Source: Ruania albidiflava DSM 18029 (GTDB lineage: Bacteria; Actinomycetota; Actinomycetes; Actinomycetales; Beutenbergiaceae). From it: a stretch of 64,000 nt of DNA. Position numbers and translations under genes: made by a program. The stretch spans positions 1 through 64,000 of the forward strand of contig NZ_ATWL01000014.1 in NCBI RefSeq assembly GCF_000421225.1, in the 5' to 3' direction. Within the stretch, counting starts at the first letter, position 1. Each line of letters opens with the position of its first letter. Under the pieces are notes generated by a model that worked only from the letters and a program-made list of their open reading frames with translations, made no database searches and had not been told where the DNA came from. Of this stretch, positions 7,584 through 15,752 are shown piece by piece.

Positions 7584-8306
7584 TTAGCCCGAGAGCCCGC
7601 GCACCAGGTCCCGACGAGTGGTGGCCAGGTGCGACCGCATCGCCCGCGCCGCTCCCTTCGGGTCGTGGGCGGCGATCCGGTCGACGATGGCCCGGTGCTC
7701 GGCGATCAGGGCGTCCAGGTCGGGTGTGCCTTGCAGGTAGCCGCGCAGGCTGAGGAGCCGACCGGTCTTCAGCGGGTCGACCATCCCCTCCACCAGCAGG
7801 CTGATCATGCGGTTCCCGCTCGCTTCGGTGATGGCGTGGTGGAACCGCAGGTCGGCGGCCGTGAACGCGGCATCATCGTCGGAGGAGGCCATCGCCTGCA
7901 ACGCGGCATAGAGCGAGTCGACCTGCGGTCCGGTGGCATTCCTGGCAGCCAGCTCGGCGGCGTGCACCTCGATCGCCAGCCGCACCTCCAGCAGCTCGAG
8001 CAGCCCGCTGGCGTCGCGGCGCACGGTCGAGGAGAAGAAGTCCCGCAGCTGGCTGGCGTTCGGCGCAGTGACCACCGGCCGGCGGCCGTGGCTCACCTCC
8101 ACCAGCCCGCGCGCGGCCAGCGAGCGCACTCCTTCCCGCACCGTCAACCGGCTCACCTGCAGCGACGCCGCGAGCTCGCTCTCCGAGGGCAGTGAGTCCC
8201 CCGGGTGGAACTCGCCATCGAAGATCAGGTGCTCGAGATGCTCCACCACGCCGTCCGAAGCAGTGCGCGTGGCGCCGCGCGTGGACTTCACAGGTGTGGT
8301 CGGCAT
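7584..8306 (-). CDS. GntR-family (FCD) regulator of the tetrulose operon
   Basis: A 240-residue FCD-type GntR regulator. The winged helix (about 20-85) has L-P-S-E-S-E-L-A-A-S-L-Q-V-S-R-L-T-V-R-E-G-V, and the helical FCD domain (about 95-235) has D-L-R-F-H-H. It is divergent from the oxidoreductase operon at 8479, and a perfect 15-nt palindrome sits in the shared region at 8434-8448. By position it probably represses that operon and responds to a sugar acid. It is only distantly similar to the GntR gene at 1640, with no long shared stretch. Confidence 0.87.
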   Translation of the reverse strand: MPTTPVKSTRGATRTASDGVVEHLEHLIFDGEFHPGDSLPSESELAASLQVSRLTVREGVRSLAARGLVEVSHGRRPVVTAPNASQLRDFFSSTVRRDASGLLELLEVRLAIEVHAAELAARNATGPQVDSLYAALQAMASSDDDAAFTAADLRFHHAITEASGNRMISLLVEGMVDPLKTGRLLSLRGYLQGTPDLDALIAEHRAIVDRIAAHDPKGAARAMRSHLATTRRDLVRGLSG

Positions 8307-8433
8307 AGGTCCATGCTGCCAGAGGTTCGCCGGTCTGCACGGGAACTGTGCTGATCAGTTCGGGCCACCAGGCTCAAGGAAAGGGCGGAGGAAGGCTGGT
8401 CACCGGTCGAGAACCCGACTACGGTAGAGACAG

Positions 8434-8448
8434 ACTCATCAGATGAGT
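8434..8448. promoter_or_regulatory. 15-nt perfect palindrome, candidate GntR operator
   Basis: ACTCATC-A-GATGAGT has perfect 7-nt arms around one base. It is located 31 nt before the ATG of the oxidoreductase gene and downstream of the likely -10 region, a roadblock position. The TCATC-N-GATGA shape is of the kind bound by FCD GntR proteins, so the regulator at 7584-8306 is the prime candidate. Confidence 0.55.
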
Positions 8449-8478
8449 AAGCATCGCAGCTTGAGGAGAACGCAACGC

Positions 8479-9492
8479 ATGATGGAGCGGATCGAGCGGG
8501 TCGCCATCGTCGGCGCCGGCTACATGGGCACCGGCATCGCACAACGGCTCGCAGCGGCCGGGGTCACGGTCACGGTGACCGACGCGACCCCCGAGCTGGC
8601 CGAGGCCGGCCGGGACCGGGCGCTGCGGGACGTGGCCCGCGACGTCGAGGCGGGCCTGCTCCCAGCAGGAACTACCGAGGCTGTGGCGGCGAACCTCTCC
8701 GCAGCGCCCACCCTCGAGGAGGCGGCCCGGGACGCCGACTTCATCGAGGAGGTCGTGCCCGAGGTCCTCGAGATCAAGCACGACGTGCTCGCGCGCATCT
8801 CCGCCGCCGCCCGGCCGGAGGCGATCATCGGCTCGAACACCTCGACGATCCCGGTACACCGGATGGCCGGCGCCGTCGAGGGCCCGCAGCGGTTCCTGGT
8901 GGTGCACTGGAGCAACCCGGCGCACCTGGTGCCCGGCGTCGAGCTCGTGGTCGGCGAGCACACCGACCACGCCCTGCTCGCCGCGGTCAAGGAGATGCTC
9001 GCCCGCGCCGACTGGGTCGGTGCAGTGGTCGGCGATGCCCCGGGCTTCGTGCTCAACAGGCTGCAGTACGCCCTGGTCCGCGAGGCCTTGCTGCTGGTCG
9101 ACGAAGGGCACGCCACCGCTGCGGACGTGGACACGGTGCTGCGCACCACGCTCGGCTTCCGGATGCCGTTCATCCCCCCGATCGCGATGCTGGACATGGC
9201 CGGGCTCGACGTCTACGAGAAGTGCTTCGGCCTGCTGCAGGACGAGCTCGGCGAACGCTTCTCGGCACCAGAAGTGCTCACCGAGGCGGTCGCCGACGGC
9301 CGGCACGGCATGAAGAACGGTCGCGGCCTGTTCCGCGACTACCCGCCCGAGACGCTGGAGGAGATCAACGCCTGGCGCGCCAAGGCCTACACCGGGATGA
9401 GCCGCCTGCTCGCCGACCTCGGCCCGATGCCAGGCACCCAGACACCAGGCACCCAGACGCCCGACGACACCCACGAGGAGAGCCACGCATGA
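8479..9492 (+). CDS. 3-hydroxyacyl-CoA dehydrogenase-like NAD-dependent oxidoreductase
   Basis: The 337-residue protein has an N-terminal Rossmann domain (V-A-I-V-G-A-G-Y-M-G at about 8-17) and the C-terminal helical domain of the 3-hydroxyacyl-CoA dehydrogenase superfamily, with the S-N-T-S-T-I motif and G-F-V-L-N-R-L-Q. This superfamily includes L-gulonate 3-dehydrogenase and carnitine dehydrogenase, which oxidise a beta-hydroxy acid at C3. Start ATG 8479 (tandem with 8482) has GAGGAG upstream; an earlier ATG at 8443 lies inside the operator and is unlikely. With the downstream tetrulose enzymes, I infer a sugar-acid 3-dehydrogenase whose product can lose CO2. It overlaps the next gene by ATGA. 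Confidence 0.75.
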   Translation: MMERIERVAIVGAGYMGTGIAQRLAAAGVTVTVTDATPELAEAGRDRALRDVARDVEAGLLPAGTTEAVAANLSAAPTLEEAARDADFIEEVVPEVLEIKHDVLARISAAARPEAIIGSNTSTIPVHRMAGAVEGPQRFLVVHWSNPAHLVPGVELVVGEHTDHALLAAVKEMLARADWVGAVVGDAPGFVLNRLQYALVREALLLVDEGHATAADVDTVLRTTLGFRMPFIPPIAMLDMAGLDVYEKCFGLLQDELGERFSAPEVLTEAVADGRHGMKNGRGLFRDYPPETLEEINAWRAKAYTGMSRLLADLGPMPGTQTPGTQTPDDTHEESHA

Positions 9493-10445
9493 ACCAGTCC
9501 CGCCCCACTGCCGAGACCTGGCCGATCGGCGTCGGCCTGCCCCAGCTTGCCGGCACCAGCCCGGACGGTCGCGACGTCACCACTGCGGGCCCGTCCGCCT
9601 GGCGGCCGGCGTTCCACGAGGTCGCTGCCGCCGGCTTCACCGAGATCGACCTGTTCACCTCCCACATCCGCATCTCCGAGCTCGACGACGTAGGTCGACA
9701 GTCCCTGCTGCGCACCCTGGGGGAGTACGGGCTGCGGATCAGCGCCGTGCCGCTGGCACGGCGTAGCATCATCGACGCCGACCCCGACCGTGCCGCCGCG
9801 AACCTGCAGTTCGCCATCGACACCGTCCGGGCAGCCGGTGAGCTGGGCGTGGAGATGGTGTGCCTCGGGTTGCACCAGCCGCTGACCCAGGCCCAGCAGG
9901 AGGCACACTGGTTCTGGCTCGCCCAGGGCGAGGAAGACCCGGACGACCCGGCGGTCTGGGCGGCAGCAGTCGACGGGTTCCGCACGATCGGCGAGGAGGC
10001 GGCCCGCGCAGGTGTGCAGATCTCCCTGGAGATGTACGAGGGCACCTACCTGGGCACCTCGGAGAGCTCGGTCCGACTGAAGACCGACATCGGCCTGGCC
10101 AACGTGGGTCTGTGCCCGGACATCGGCAACATCGTCCGCCTGCACCGACCAGTGGAGGACTGGAAGGTGATGCTGGAGCGGATGCTGCCGCACACCAACT
10201 ACTGGCAGCTGAAGAACTACCTGCGGGACTACGACCCGGCCACCGGCGCCTACTTCTCCGCCCCGGCGCCGCTGGAGAGCGGCTACATCGACTACCGCAC
10301 CGCGATCGGCATGGCCCTGGAGGCTGGCTTCAGTGGCCCGATGTGCGTGGAGCACTACGGTGGAGACGGGCTCAGCGTCTCGGCCACGAACCGCGACTAC
10401 ATCCGCCGCATCCTGCACGCCAAGCTGGAGGCTCCAACACCATGA
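9489..10445 (+). CDS. TIM-barrel sugar isomerase/decarboxylase-like protein
   Basis: A 318-residue protein of the xylose isomerase-like TIM-barrel (AP endonuclease 2) superfamily. Likely metal ligands are the glutamate in L-E-M-Y-E-G-T-Y, the aspartate in C-P-D-I-G-N, and the glutamate in C-V-E-H-Y-G-G-D. Members isomerise or epimerise sugars, and at least one group decarboxylates 3-keto sugar acids (3-oxo-isoapionate decarboxylase, as I recall the apiose pathways). Between a C3 dehydrogenase and a tetrulose kinase, decarboxylation of a 3-keto pentonate to erythrulose is the best inference. The ATG at 9489 overlaps the previous stop and the gene's stop overlaps the kinase start, so translation is coupled. 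Confidence 0.65.
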   Translation: MNQSRPTAETWPIGVGLPQLAGTSPDGRDVTTAGPSAWRPAFHEVAAAGFTEIDLFTSHIRISELDDVGRQSLLRTLGEYGLRISAVPLARRSIIDADPDRAAANLQFAIDTVRAAGELGVEMVCLGLHQPLTQAQQEAHWFWLAQGEEDPDDPAVWAAAVDGFRTIGEEAARAGVQISLEMYEGTYLGTSESSVRLKTDIGLANVGLCPDIGNIVRLHRPVEDWKVMLERMLPHTNYWQLKNYLRDYDPATGAYFSAPAPLESGYIDYRTAIGMALEAGFSGPMCVEHYGGDGLSVSATNRDYIRRILHAKLEAPTP

Positions 10446-12145
10446 CGCACCTGGTCAACGACCCGAAGCACTTCGCAGCCGACGTGCTCGCCGGTTTCGT
10501 CCGCGCCCACCCCGACCGGGTGATGGCCACCCACGGCGGCGCGGTGCGCGCCACCGAGACACCACCGGGTGAGGTCGCCGTGGTCCTCGGCGGCGGGTCC
10601 GGGCACTATCCCGCCTTCGCCGGCTGGATCGGGGAAGGGATGGCCCACGGCGCCGTCTGCGGCAACATCTTCGCCTCCCCCTCAGCCTCCCAGGCCGTCT
10701 CCGTGGCCCGCGCCGCCCACGCCGGGGGTGGCGTGCTGTTCGGGTTCGGCAACTACGCCGGTGACGTGCTGCAGTTCAGCCGTGCCGTGGAGATGCTGGC
10801 CAAGGAGGGCATCGAGGCCCGAATCCTCACCGTCACCGACGACATCGCCTCCGCCGAGGACCATGCCGAGCGCCGCGGGATCGCCGGTGACCTACCGGTG
10901 TTCAAGATCGCCGGTGCCGCCGCTGCACAGGGCTGGTCCCTGGACGAGGTGGAACGGGTCACCCAGCACGCGAACGAGCGCACCTTCACCATCGGGGTGG
11001 CGATGTCCGGCTGCACATTGCCCGGGGCGGAGGCGCCGCTGTTCACCGTGCCCGACGGCTCGCTGGCGATCGGGCTGGGCATCCACGGTGAACCAGGACT
11101 GAGCGAGGTGCCGCTGGGCACTGCGGACGAGGTCGCCGACGACCTGGTCGACCGACTGCTTGATGCCCTCCCCGCCGACCGTGGCGACCGGGTGGCCGTC
11201 CTGGTCAACGGCTTGGGCTCGACCACCTACGAGGAACAGTTCGTCGTGTTCGCCCGTGTCGCCGACCGGCTCGAGGCAGAGGGCTTCACCCTGGTGGGAC
11301 CCGAGGTCGGCGAGCACGTCACCAGCCTGGACATGGCGGGCCTGTCCGTCACCATGATGCTGCTGGATGAGGAGCTCGAACAGCTCTGGCGCGCCCCGGT
11401 GGACACTCCCGCCTTCCGGCGTGGCTCCTTCTCCGGCGCGACGGCGGCACCCCCTCGTCGCGCCACGTTGCCGCAGCAGGTGGTCGCCGAACGCAGCGCC
11501 GGTGCCGAGCCGTCCCAGCGGGCAGCCGCGGCGGCACTCCACCTGCTCGATGAGGTGGTCGAGGTGCTCAAGGAGCACGAGGCCGAGCTCGGGGAGCTCG
11601 ACGCGGTCGCCGGTGACGGCGACCACGGCCAGGGCATGGTGCTCGGTGTGGTCGGCGCCGCCGAGCGCGGCCACGAGGCGATCGGTGACGGCGTCGGTCT
11701 CGGGACGTTCCTTCGTGAGGTGGGTGAGGCCTGGGCGGAGAGCGCCGGGGGAACCTCCGGTGCCTTGTGGGGTGCGGCCCTGGTCGCCGCCGGTGACCGG
11801 CTCGGCGACACCGACGCCCCGTCCCCCGGTGACGTGGCCGAGGCGGTGACCTCCGCCGTCGACGCGATGACGGCGATGGGCAAGGCAGAGCTGGGTGAGA
11901 AGACCATGATGGACGCGGCGATCCCGTTCGCCCAGACGCTCGCGCAGCGGGTGGCTGCCGGGGACGTGATCACCGACGCCTGGGCGGCCGCCGTGCAGGT
12001 GGCTACCGAGGCAGCGAGCAGCACCGCATCGCTGCAGGCGAAGAAGGGGCGCGCGAAGACCCATGGCGACCACTCGGTCGGCCATGCAGACCCGGGTGCG
12101 ACGTCGTTCGCGCTCGTGTGCGCCACTGTGACCAAGGAGGTATGA
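10442..12145 (+). CDS. DhaK-DhaL fusion ketose kinase, probably an erythrulose kinase
   Basis: The 567-residue, single-chain ATP-dependent kinase has a DhaK domain (about 1-330) and a DhaL domain (about 375-567). DhaK shows G-G-G-S-G-H and G-N-Y-x-G-D and the histidine that covalently holds the ketose, H215 in G-I-H-G-E-P-G. DhaL has the Mg-binding aspartates in A-G-D-G-D-H-G. Relatives phosphorylate dihydroxyacetone or, in actinobacterial tetritol pathways, erythrulose. The RpiB- and TIM-like isomerases just downstream are the partners seen in erythrulose pathways, which favours the tetrulose. Start ATG 10442 overlaps the previous stop as ATGA. Confidence 0.8.
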   Translation: MTHLVNDPKHFAADVLAGFVRAHPDRVMATHGGAVRATETPPGEVAVVLGGGSGHYPAFAGWIGEGMAHGAVCGNIFASPSASQAVSVARAAHAGGGVLFGFGNYAGDVLQFSRAVEMLAKEGIEARILTVTDDIASAEDHAERRGIAGDLPVFKIAGAAAAQGWSLDEVERVTQHANERTFTIGVAMSGCTLPGAEAPLFTVPDGSLAIGLGIHGEPGLSEVPLGTADEVADDLVDRLLDALPADRGDRVAVLVNGLGSTTYEEQFVVFARVADRLEAEGFTLVGPEVGEHVTSLDMAGLSVTMMLLDEELEQLWRAPVDTPAFRRGSFSGATAAPPRRATLPQQVVAERSAGAEPSQRAAAAALHLLDEVVEVLKEHEAELGELDAVAGDGDHGQGMVLGVVGAAERGHEAIGDGVGLGTFLREVGEAWAESAGGTSGALWGAALVAAGDRLGDTDAPSPGDVAEAVTSAVDAMTAMGKAELGEKTMMDAAIPFAQTLAQRVAAGDVITDAWAAAVQVATEAASSTASLQAKKGRAKTHGDHSVGHADPGATSFALVCATVTKEV

Positions 12146-12146
12146 G

Positions 12147-12638
12147 ATGGGACTGCGGATCGTCGTCGGCGCGGACAACGCCGGATTCGACTACAAGGAA
12201 GTGCTCAAGGCGGACCTCGAGGCCAGCGAACTGGTCGACGAGGTGACCGACATGGGTGTGGACGAGGGTGGCGCCACCGACTACCCGCACATCGCCGTGG
12301 CCGCCGCCCAGCGGGTCGTCGAGGGCAAGGCCGATCGGGCGCTGCTGGTGTGCGGCACCGGGATGGGGGTGGCGATCGCGGCGAACAAGGTGCACGGCAT
12401 CCGCGCGGTCACCGCCCATGACTCCTTCTCCGTGGAGCGGTCGGTGCTGTCGAACAACGCCCAGGTGCTCTGCTTCGGGCAGCGCGTGGTGGGCATCGAG
12501 CTCGCCCGGCGCCTGGCCCGGGAGTGGCTCACCTACACCTTCGACCCGAGCTCCAGCTCCGGGCCGAAGGTCGCCGCCATCGAGGGGTATGACAGCGGCG
12601 ACCTGCTGGCCGAGGCCGCCGAGCAACGCTGTGACTGA
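12147..12638 (+). CDS. RpiB/LacAB-family sugar-phosphate isomerase (EryI/LerI type)
   Basis: The 163-residue protein belongs to the RpiB family, which interconverts aldose and ketose phosphates in the cytoplasm. The catalytic cysteine is C69 in V-C-G-T-G-M-G. The segment [16 protein letters not shown] is found in the subgroup associated with erythritol and erythrulose pathways rather than ribose 5-phosphate isomerases, as far as I recall. I infer isomerisation of D-erythrulose 4-phosphate to D-erythrose 4-phosphate. The ATG follows the kinase stop after one base. A paralogue with the same motifs is at 31824. Confidence 0.78.
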   Translation: MGLRIVVGADNAGFDYKEVLKADLEASELVDEVTDMGVDEGGATDYPHIAVAAAQRVVEGKADRALLVCGTGMGVAIAANKVHGIRAVTAHDSFSVERSVLSNNAQVLCFGQRVVGIELARRLAREWLTYTFDPSSSSGPKVAAIEGYDSGDLLAEAAEQRCD

Positions 12639-13401
12639 GCAGACCACCTGGATCGGCACCAGCTGGAAGATGACCAAGACGCTCGCCGAGGCGCGAGCCT
12701 ACGCTCGGGTGTTGGCCGGATGTGATTGGGCACCTGGGATACGCCCCTTCGTGATCCCACCGGCGACGGCGATCGCCACTGTGGCCGAGGTGCTGTCACC
12801 GGGCGGTGCTGTGCTCGTGGGCGCCCAGGATGCGCACTGGGAGGACGAGGGCGCCTGGACCGGGGAGGTCTCGGTGCCGCAGGTCAAGGACGCGGGCGCC
12901 CGGCTGCTGGAGATCGGCCACTCCGAACGCCGCGCGCACTTCGCCGAGACCGACGAGCGCGTCAACCTCAAGGTGCACGCCGCGCTCCGGCACGGGCTGC
13001 TGCCGCTGGTCTGCGTGGGGGAGACAGCGCAGCAGCGGGCGGCGGGCGCGGCGCTGGACACGGTGACTGCACAGGTGCGCGCAGCACTCGCCGGTGTTCC
13101 GGCCACCACCCGGGTGCTGCTCGCCTACGAGCCGGTGTGGGCGATCGGCGAGCACGGCACCCCGGCCACACCCGAGCAGGTCCGCGACGTGGTCACCGCT
13201 ATCGCACGTGTTGCTGGGCCCGCCCGCCCGGTCCTCTACGGCGGTTCGGTCTCGCTGGACAACGCTCGCGACCTGCTCGACCTGCCTCAGGTGTCCGGAC
13301 TGTTCGTCGGCCGGGCAGCCTGGGACGCCGGAGGGTTCCTCGCCCTGGCCGACCTTGCCGCCCAACCAGCGCCCCAGGCACCAGGTGGGCCATACTCATA
13401 A
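12631..13401 (+). CDS. triosephosphate isomerase-like protein, probable L-erythrulose 1-phosphate isomerase
   Basis: The 256-residue triosephosphate isomerase-fold enzyme keeps the catalytic set K13 (S-W-K-M), H97 (I-G-H-S-E-R-R) and E167 (A-Y-E-P-V-W-A-I-G). Its first motif is G-T-S-W-K-M-T-K-T instead of the glycolytic G-N-W-K-M. That variant, and the position after an erythrulose-type kinase and an RpiB homologue, match the TIM-like isomerase of tetritol pathways, which converts L-erythrulose 1-phosphate to D-erythrulose 4-phosphate. The GTG start at 12631 overlaps the end of the RpiB gene by eight bases. It ends the operon. Confidence 0.78.
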   Translation: MTEQTTWIGTSWKMTKTLAEARAYARVLAGCDWAPGIRPFVIPPATAIATVAEVLSPGGAVLVGAQDAHWEDEGAWTGEVSVPQVKDAGARLLEIGHSERRAHFAETDERVNLKVHAALRHGLLPLVCVGETAQQRAAGAALDTVTAQVRAALAGVPATTRVLLAYEPVWAIGEHGTPATPEQVRDVVTAIARVAGPARPVLYGGSVSLDNARDLLDLPQVSGLFVGRAAWDAGGFLALADLAAQPAPQAPGGPYS

Positions 13402-13447
13402 CTGTGCGCACCACCACTGACCGCCGTTCCTTGGAGAGCGGGTGCTG

Positions 13448-14557
13448 ATGAAGGTCGTCGCCGTCACCACCTGGTTCCCCACGAAGGTCGCCCCTACCTC
13501 CGGCACCTTCACCCACGCCGACATCCAGGCGATCCGCACCCGCAAGGAGGTCAGCGACATCCGCGTGGTGCACCTGGTCCCACCCCACCAGGACGACGGC
13601 ACCCGCCACCTGACCCACGAGGGCCTGGACGTGGTGCGCATCCCGATGTCCACCCGCTCGCCGGTGGGCATCGCCCGCGCCGGGCGGGCACTGCGCCAGC
13701 AGCTGCGTGGCGCCGACGTGGTGCACACGATGGCGTTCTCCACCCTGCTGCCGATGGCCTGGTGGCGCCCGAGAGCCCCCTGGGTGCACACCGAGCACTG
13801 GTCCGCGCTGACCACCCCGAGCACGGTGCCGCTCAGCTGGCGCCTGGCCCTGCCGCTGCTGTGGCCGCTGCTCCGCCGCCCGGATGTGGTCACCGCCGTG
13901 TGCGACTACCTGGCCCGCCCGATCCGCAACCGCCGCGGCAGCGCGCCCACGGTGGTGATCCCGTGCATCGTGCCGCCACCGGAGCACCTCGATGAACGTC
14001 CGATCCGCCCCCGCAACCCCACCCGGCTGGTGGCGGTCGGCGGCCTGGTGGACCGCAAGGATCCACTCCTGGCGGTGGACACGGTGGCCGAGCTGGCCGA
14101 CCGCGGCACCCCCGCCCGGCTCACCTGGGTGGGGGAGGGGCCGCTGCGGGAGAAGGTCGCCCGCCGGGCGAGGAAGAAGAAGGTGGCCGACCTGGTCCGC
14201 CTGCCCGGAGGTGCTGATGCCGCCGGCGTGCGAGCCGCGCTCGCGGCCGCGGACCTGTTCTTCCTGCCCACCAAGGGGGAGAACTTCTGCGTCTCTGCAG
14301 CCGAGGCGCTCGTGGCCGGCCGGCCCGTGGTGGTCGGGGCGACCGGAGGCCAGGGGGAGTACATCGACCCCCGCGTGGGCGCCTTGGTGAGCGAGCAGGA
14401 ACCAGAGGCGTACGCGGAGGCGATCTCCGCCGTCGAGCACCGCACCCGGCACCTGAACGCCTCGGACGTGGCGGCCACGATCGGGGACCGGTTCGCCGCG
14501 GACCAGGTGGCCGCCCAGTACGCGGACGTCTACACCCGCGCCACCCGCTGTGACTGA
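13448..14557 (+). CDS. GT4-family glycosyltransferase
   Basis: A 369-residue glycosyltransferase with two Rossmann-like domains (GT-B). The C-terminal donor-binding half (about 190-360) has V-G-G-L-V-D-R-K-D-P and the E-x7-E-type region K-G-E-N-F-C-V-S-A-A-E-A-L, both typical of GT4. It would transfer a sugar from a nucleotide-sugar donor onto a surface glycan or lipid precursor. ATG 13448 is chosen over GTG 13442 because the GGAGAG ribosome-binding site is better spaced. It overlaps the following GT2 gene by eight bases. Acceptor unknown. Confidence 0.82.
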   Translation: MKVVAVTTWFPTKVAPTSGTFTHADIQAIRTRKEVSDIRVVHLVPPHQDDGTRHLTHEGLDVVRIPMSTRSPVGIARAGRALRQQLRGADVVHTMAFSTLLPMAWWRPRAPWVHTEHWSALTTPSTVPLSWRLALPLLWPLLRRPDVVTAVCDYLARPIRNRRGSAPTVVIPCIVPPPEHLDERPIRPRNPTRLVAVGGLVDRKDPLLAVDTVAELADRGTPARLTWVGEGPLREKVARRARKKKVADLVRLPGGADAAGVRAALAAADLFFLPTKGENFCVSAAEALVAGRPVVVGATGGQGEYIDPRVGALVSEQEPEAYAEAISAVEHRTRHLNASDVAATIGDRFAADQVAAQYADVYTRATRCD

Positions 14558-15641
14558 CCAGGGCCCCGAGGAGCAGGACCGTCCCGGGGTGGACGTGGTG
14601 ATCGCCGTGCACACCCCCGAGCGGCCGATCGCCCGTGCGGTGCGCTCCGTGCTGGACCACAACGGCCAGGGCACCCGGCTGACCGTCGTCTGCCACAACA
14701 TCGACACCGCGCAGATCCGGGCCGCTGTCGACCCTGCCCACCGTGACCAGGTGCGCTGGCTGGAGCACCACGACGGGCAGCGCCGACCCGCCGGTCCGTT
14801 CAACGCCGGCATCGAAGCCGCCACCGGCGAGTACGTGGCCATCATGGGCTCGGACGACACCCTGCAGCCCGGGGCGGTCTCCTCCTGGTACTGGCTCGCC
14901 CAGCGCACCGGCGCCGAGGCGGTGATCGCCCGGCTGGAGCGTGGCGGGCGCGCGGTGCCTACGCCACCGACCCGGCCCTGGCGGCGCACCCGGTTGGACG
15001 GGGTCAAGGACCGGCTCTGCTACCGCTCCGCCCCGCTCGGCCTGGTCTCCACCGCCACGATCGCCCGGCTCGGGTTGCGCCTGGACGAGGCGGTGGCCAC
15101 CGGTGACGACGTCGGCTTCGTCACCCGGCTGTGGTTCCACGCTGCGGTCGCCTTCGACCGGCGCGGCCCCGCCTACGTGATCGGGGAGGACGCCGCCGAC
15201 CGGATCACCTACAGCGCCCGCCCGGTGGCCGAGGAGCTGAAGTTCCTCACCCGGCTGCTGCGCCAGCACTGGTTCACCCGGCTGGACCTGACCCAGCGGC
15301 GCGCAGCAGTGGTGAAGTACCTGCGCATCCACCTGTTCGGTGCGGTCTACCACCGGCCCGACCCGCAGACCTGGACAGCAGCCGAGCGCGCCGACCTGGC
15401 CCAGGTGGCCCGCGCGCTGCTGCAGGCCGCACCCGGGTGCGAGGCGGTGCTGTCGCTGGCGGACCGGGCGCTGCTGGATGCGATCTGTACCGCCGACGGC
15501 GCAGGCTCCGCGCTCGTCGACCTCGCCGTGGCCAGGCGTCACCACGGGCGGCCGGGCACGCTGCTCACCCGGGATCCGCTCCACCTGCTGGCCCGGGAGG
15601 CGCCGCTGCGGATGATGGCCGCCTCGGTGCTCACCCGCTGA
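14550..15641 (+). CDS. GT2-like glycosyltransferase
   Basis: The 363-residue protein opens with a GT-A fold (about 10-230): V-D-V-V-I-A-V-H-T-P-E-R-P-I-A-R-A-V near the start and the metal-binding M-G-S-D-D-T region near residue 107. The C-terminal part (about 240-363) is helical and unrecognised. It is translationally coupled to the GT4 gene upstream, so both probably add sugars to the same glycan. These two genes stand apart from the main polymer locus that starts at 32.5 kb. Confidence 0.72.
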   Translation: MTDQGPEEQDRPGVDVVIAVHTPERPIARAVRSVLDHNGQGTRLTVVCHNIDTAQIRAAVDPAHRDQVRWLEHHDGQRRPAGPFNAGIEAATGEYVAIMGSDDTLQPGAVSSWYWLAQRTGAEAVIARLERGGRAVPTPPTRPWRRTRLDGVKDRLCYRSAPLGLVSTATIARLGLRLDEAVATGDDVGFVTRLWFHAAVAFDRRGPAYVIGEDAADRITYSARPVAEELKFLTRLLRQHWFTRLDLTQRRAAVVKYLRIHLFGAVYHRPDPQTWTAAERADLAQVARALLQAAPGCEAVLSLADRALLDAICTADGAGSALVDLAVARRHHGRPGTLLTRDPLHLLAREAPLRMMAASVLTR

Positions 15642-15752
15642 CGACCGTCCGCGGTGCTACCGCACCGATCTGCGGCGGAGTAGCCTGCGTTCGCCTAGGA
15701 TGGAGGCAGGTCACTCAGGTGATCCTTGGGTTTCCTCGTGAGGTGCGCGGTC

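Noticed and set aside
9860-10441. 194 codons open upstream of the DhaK-DhaL start in the same frame
   Set aside because: They lie in another frame of the TIM-barrel gene; the composition is Arg/Pro-rich shadow sequence, and the ATG at 10442 begins the DhaK domain.
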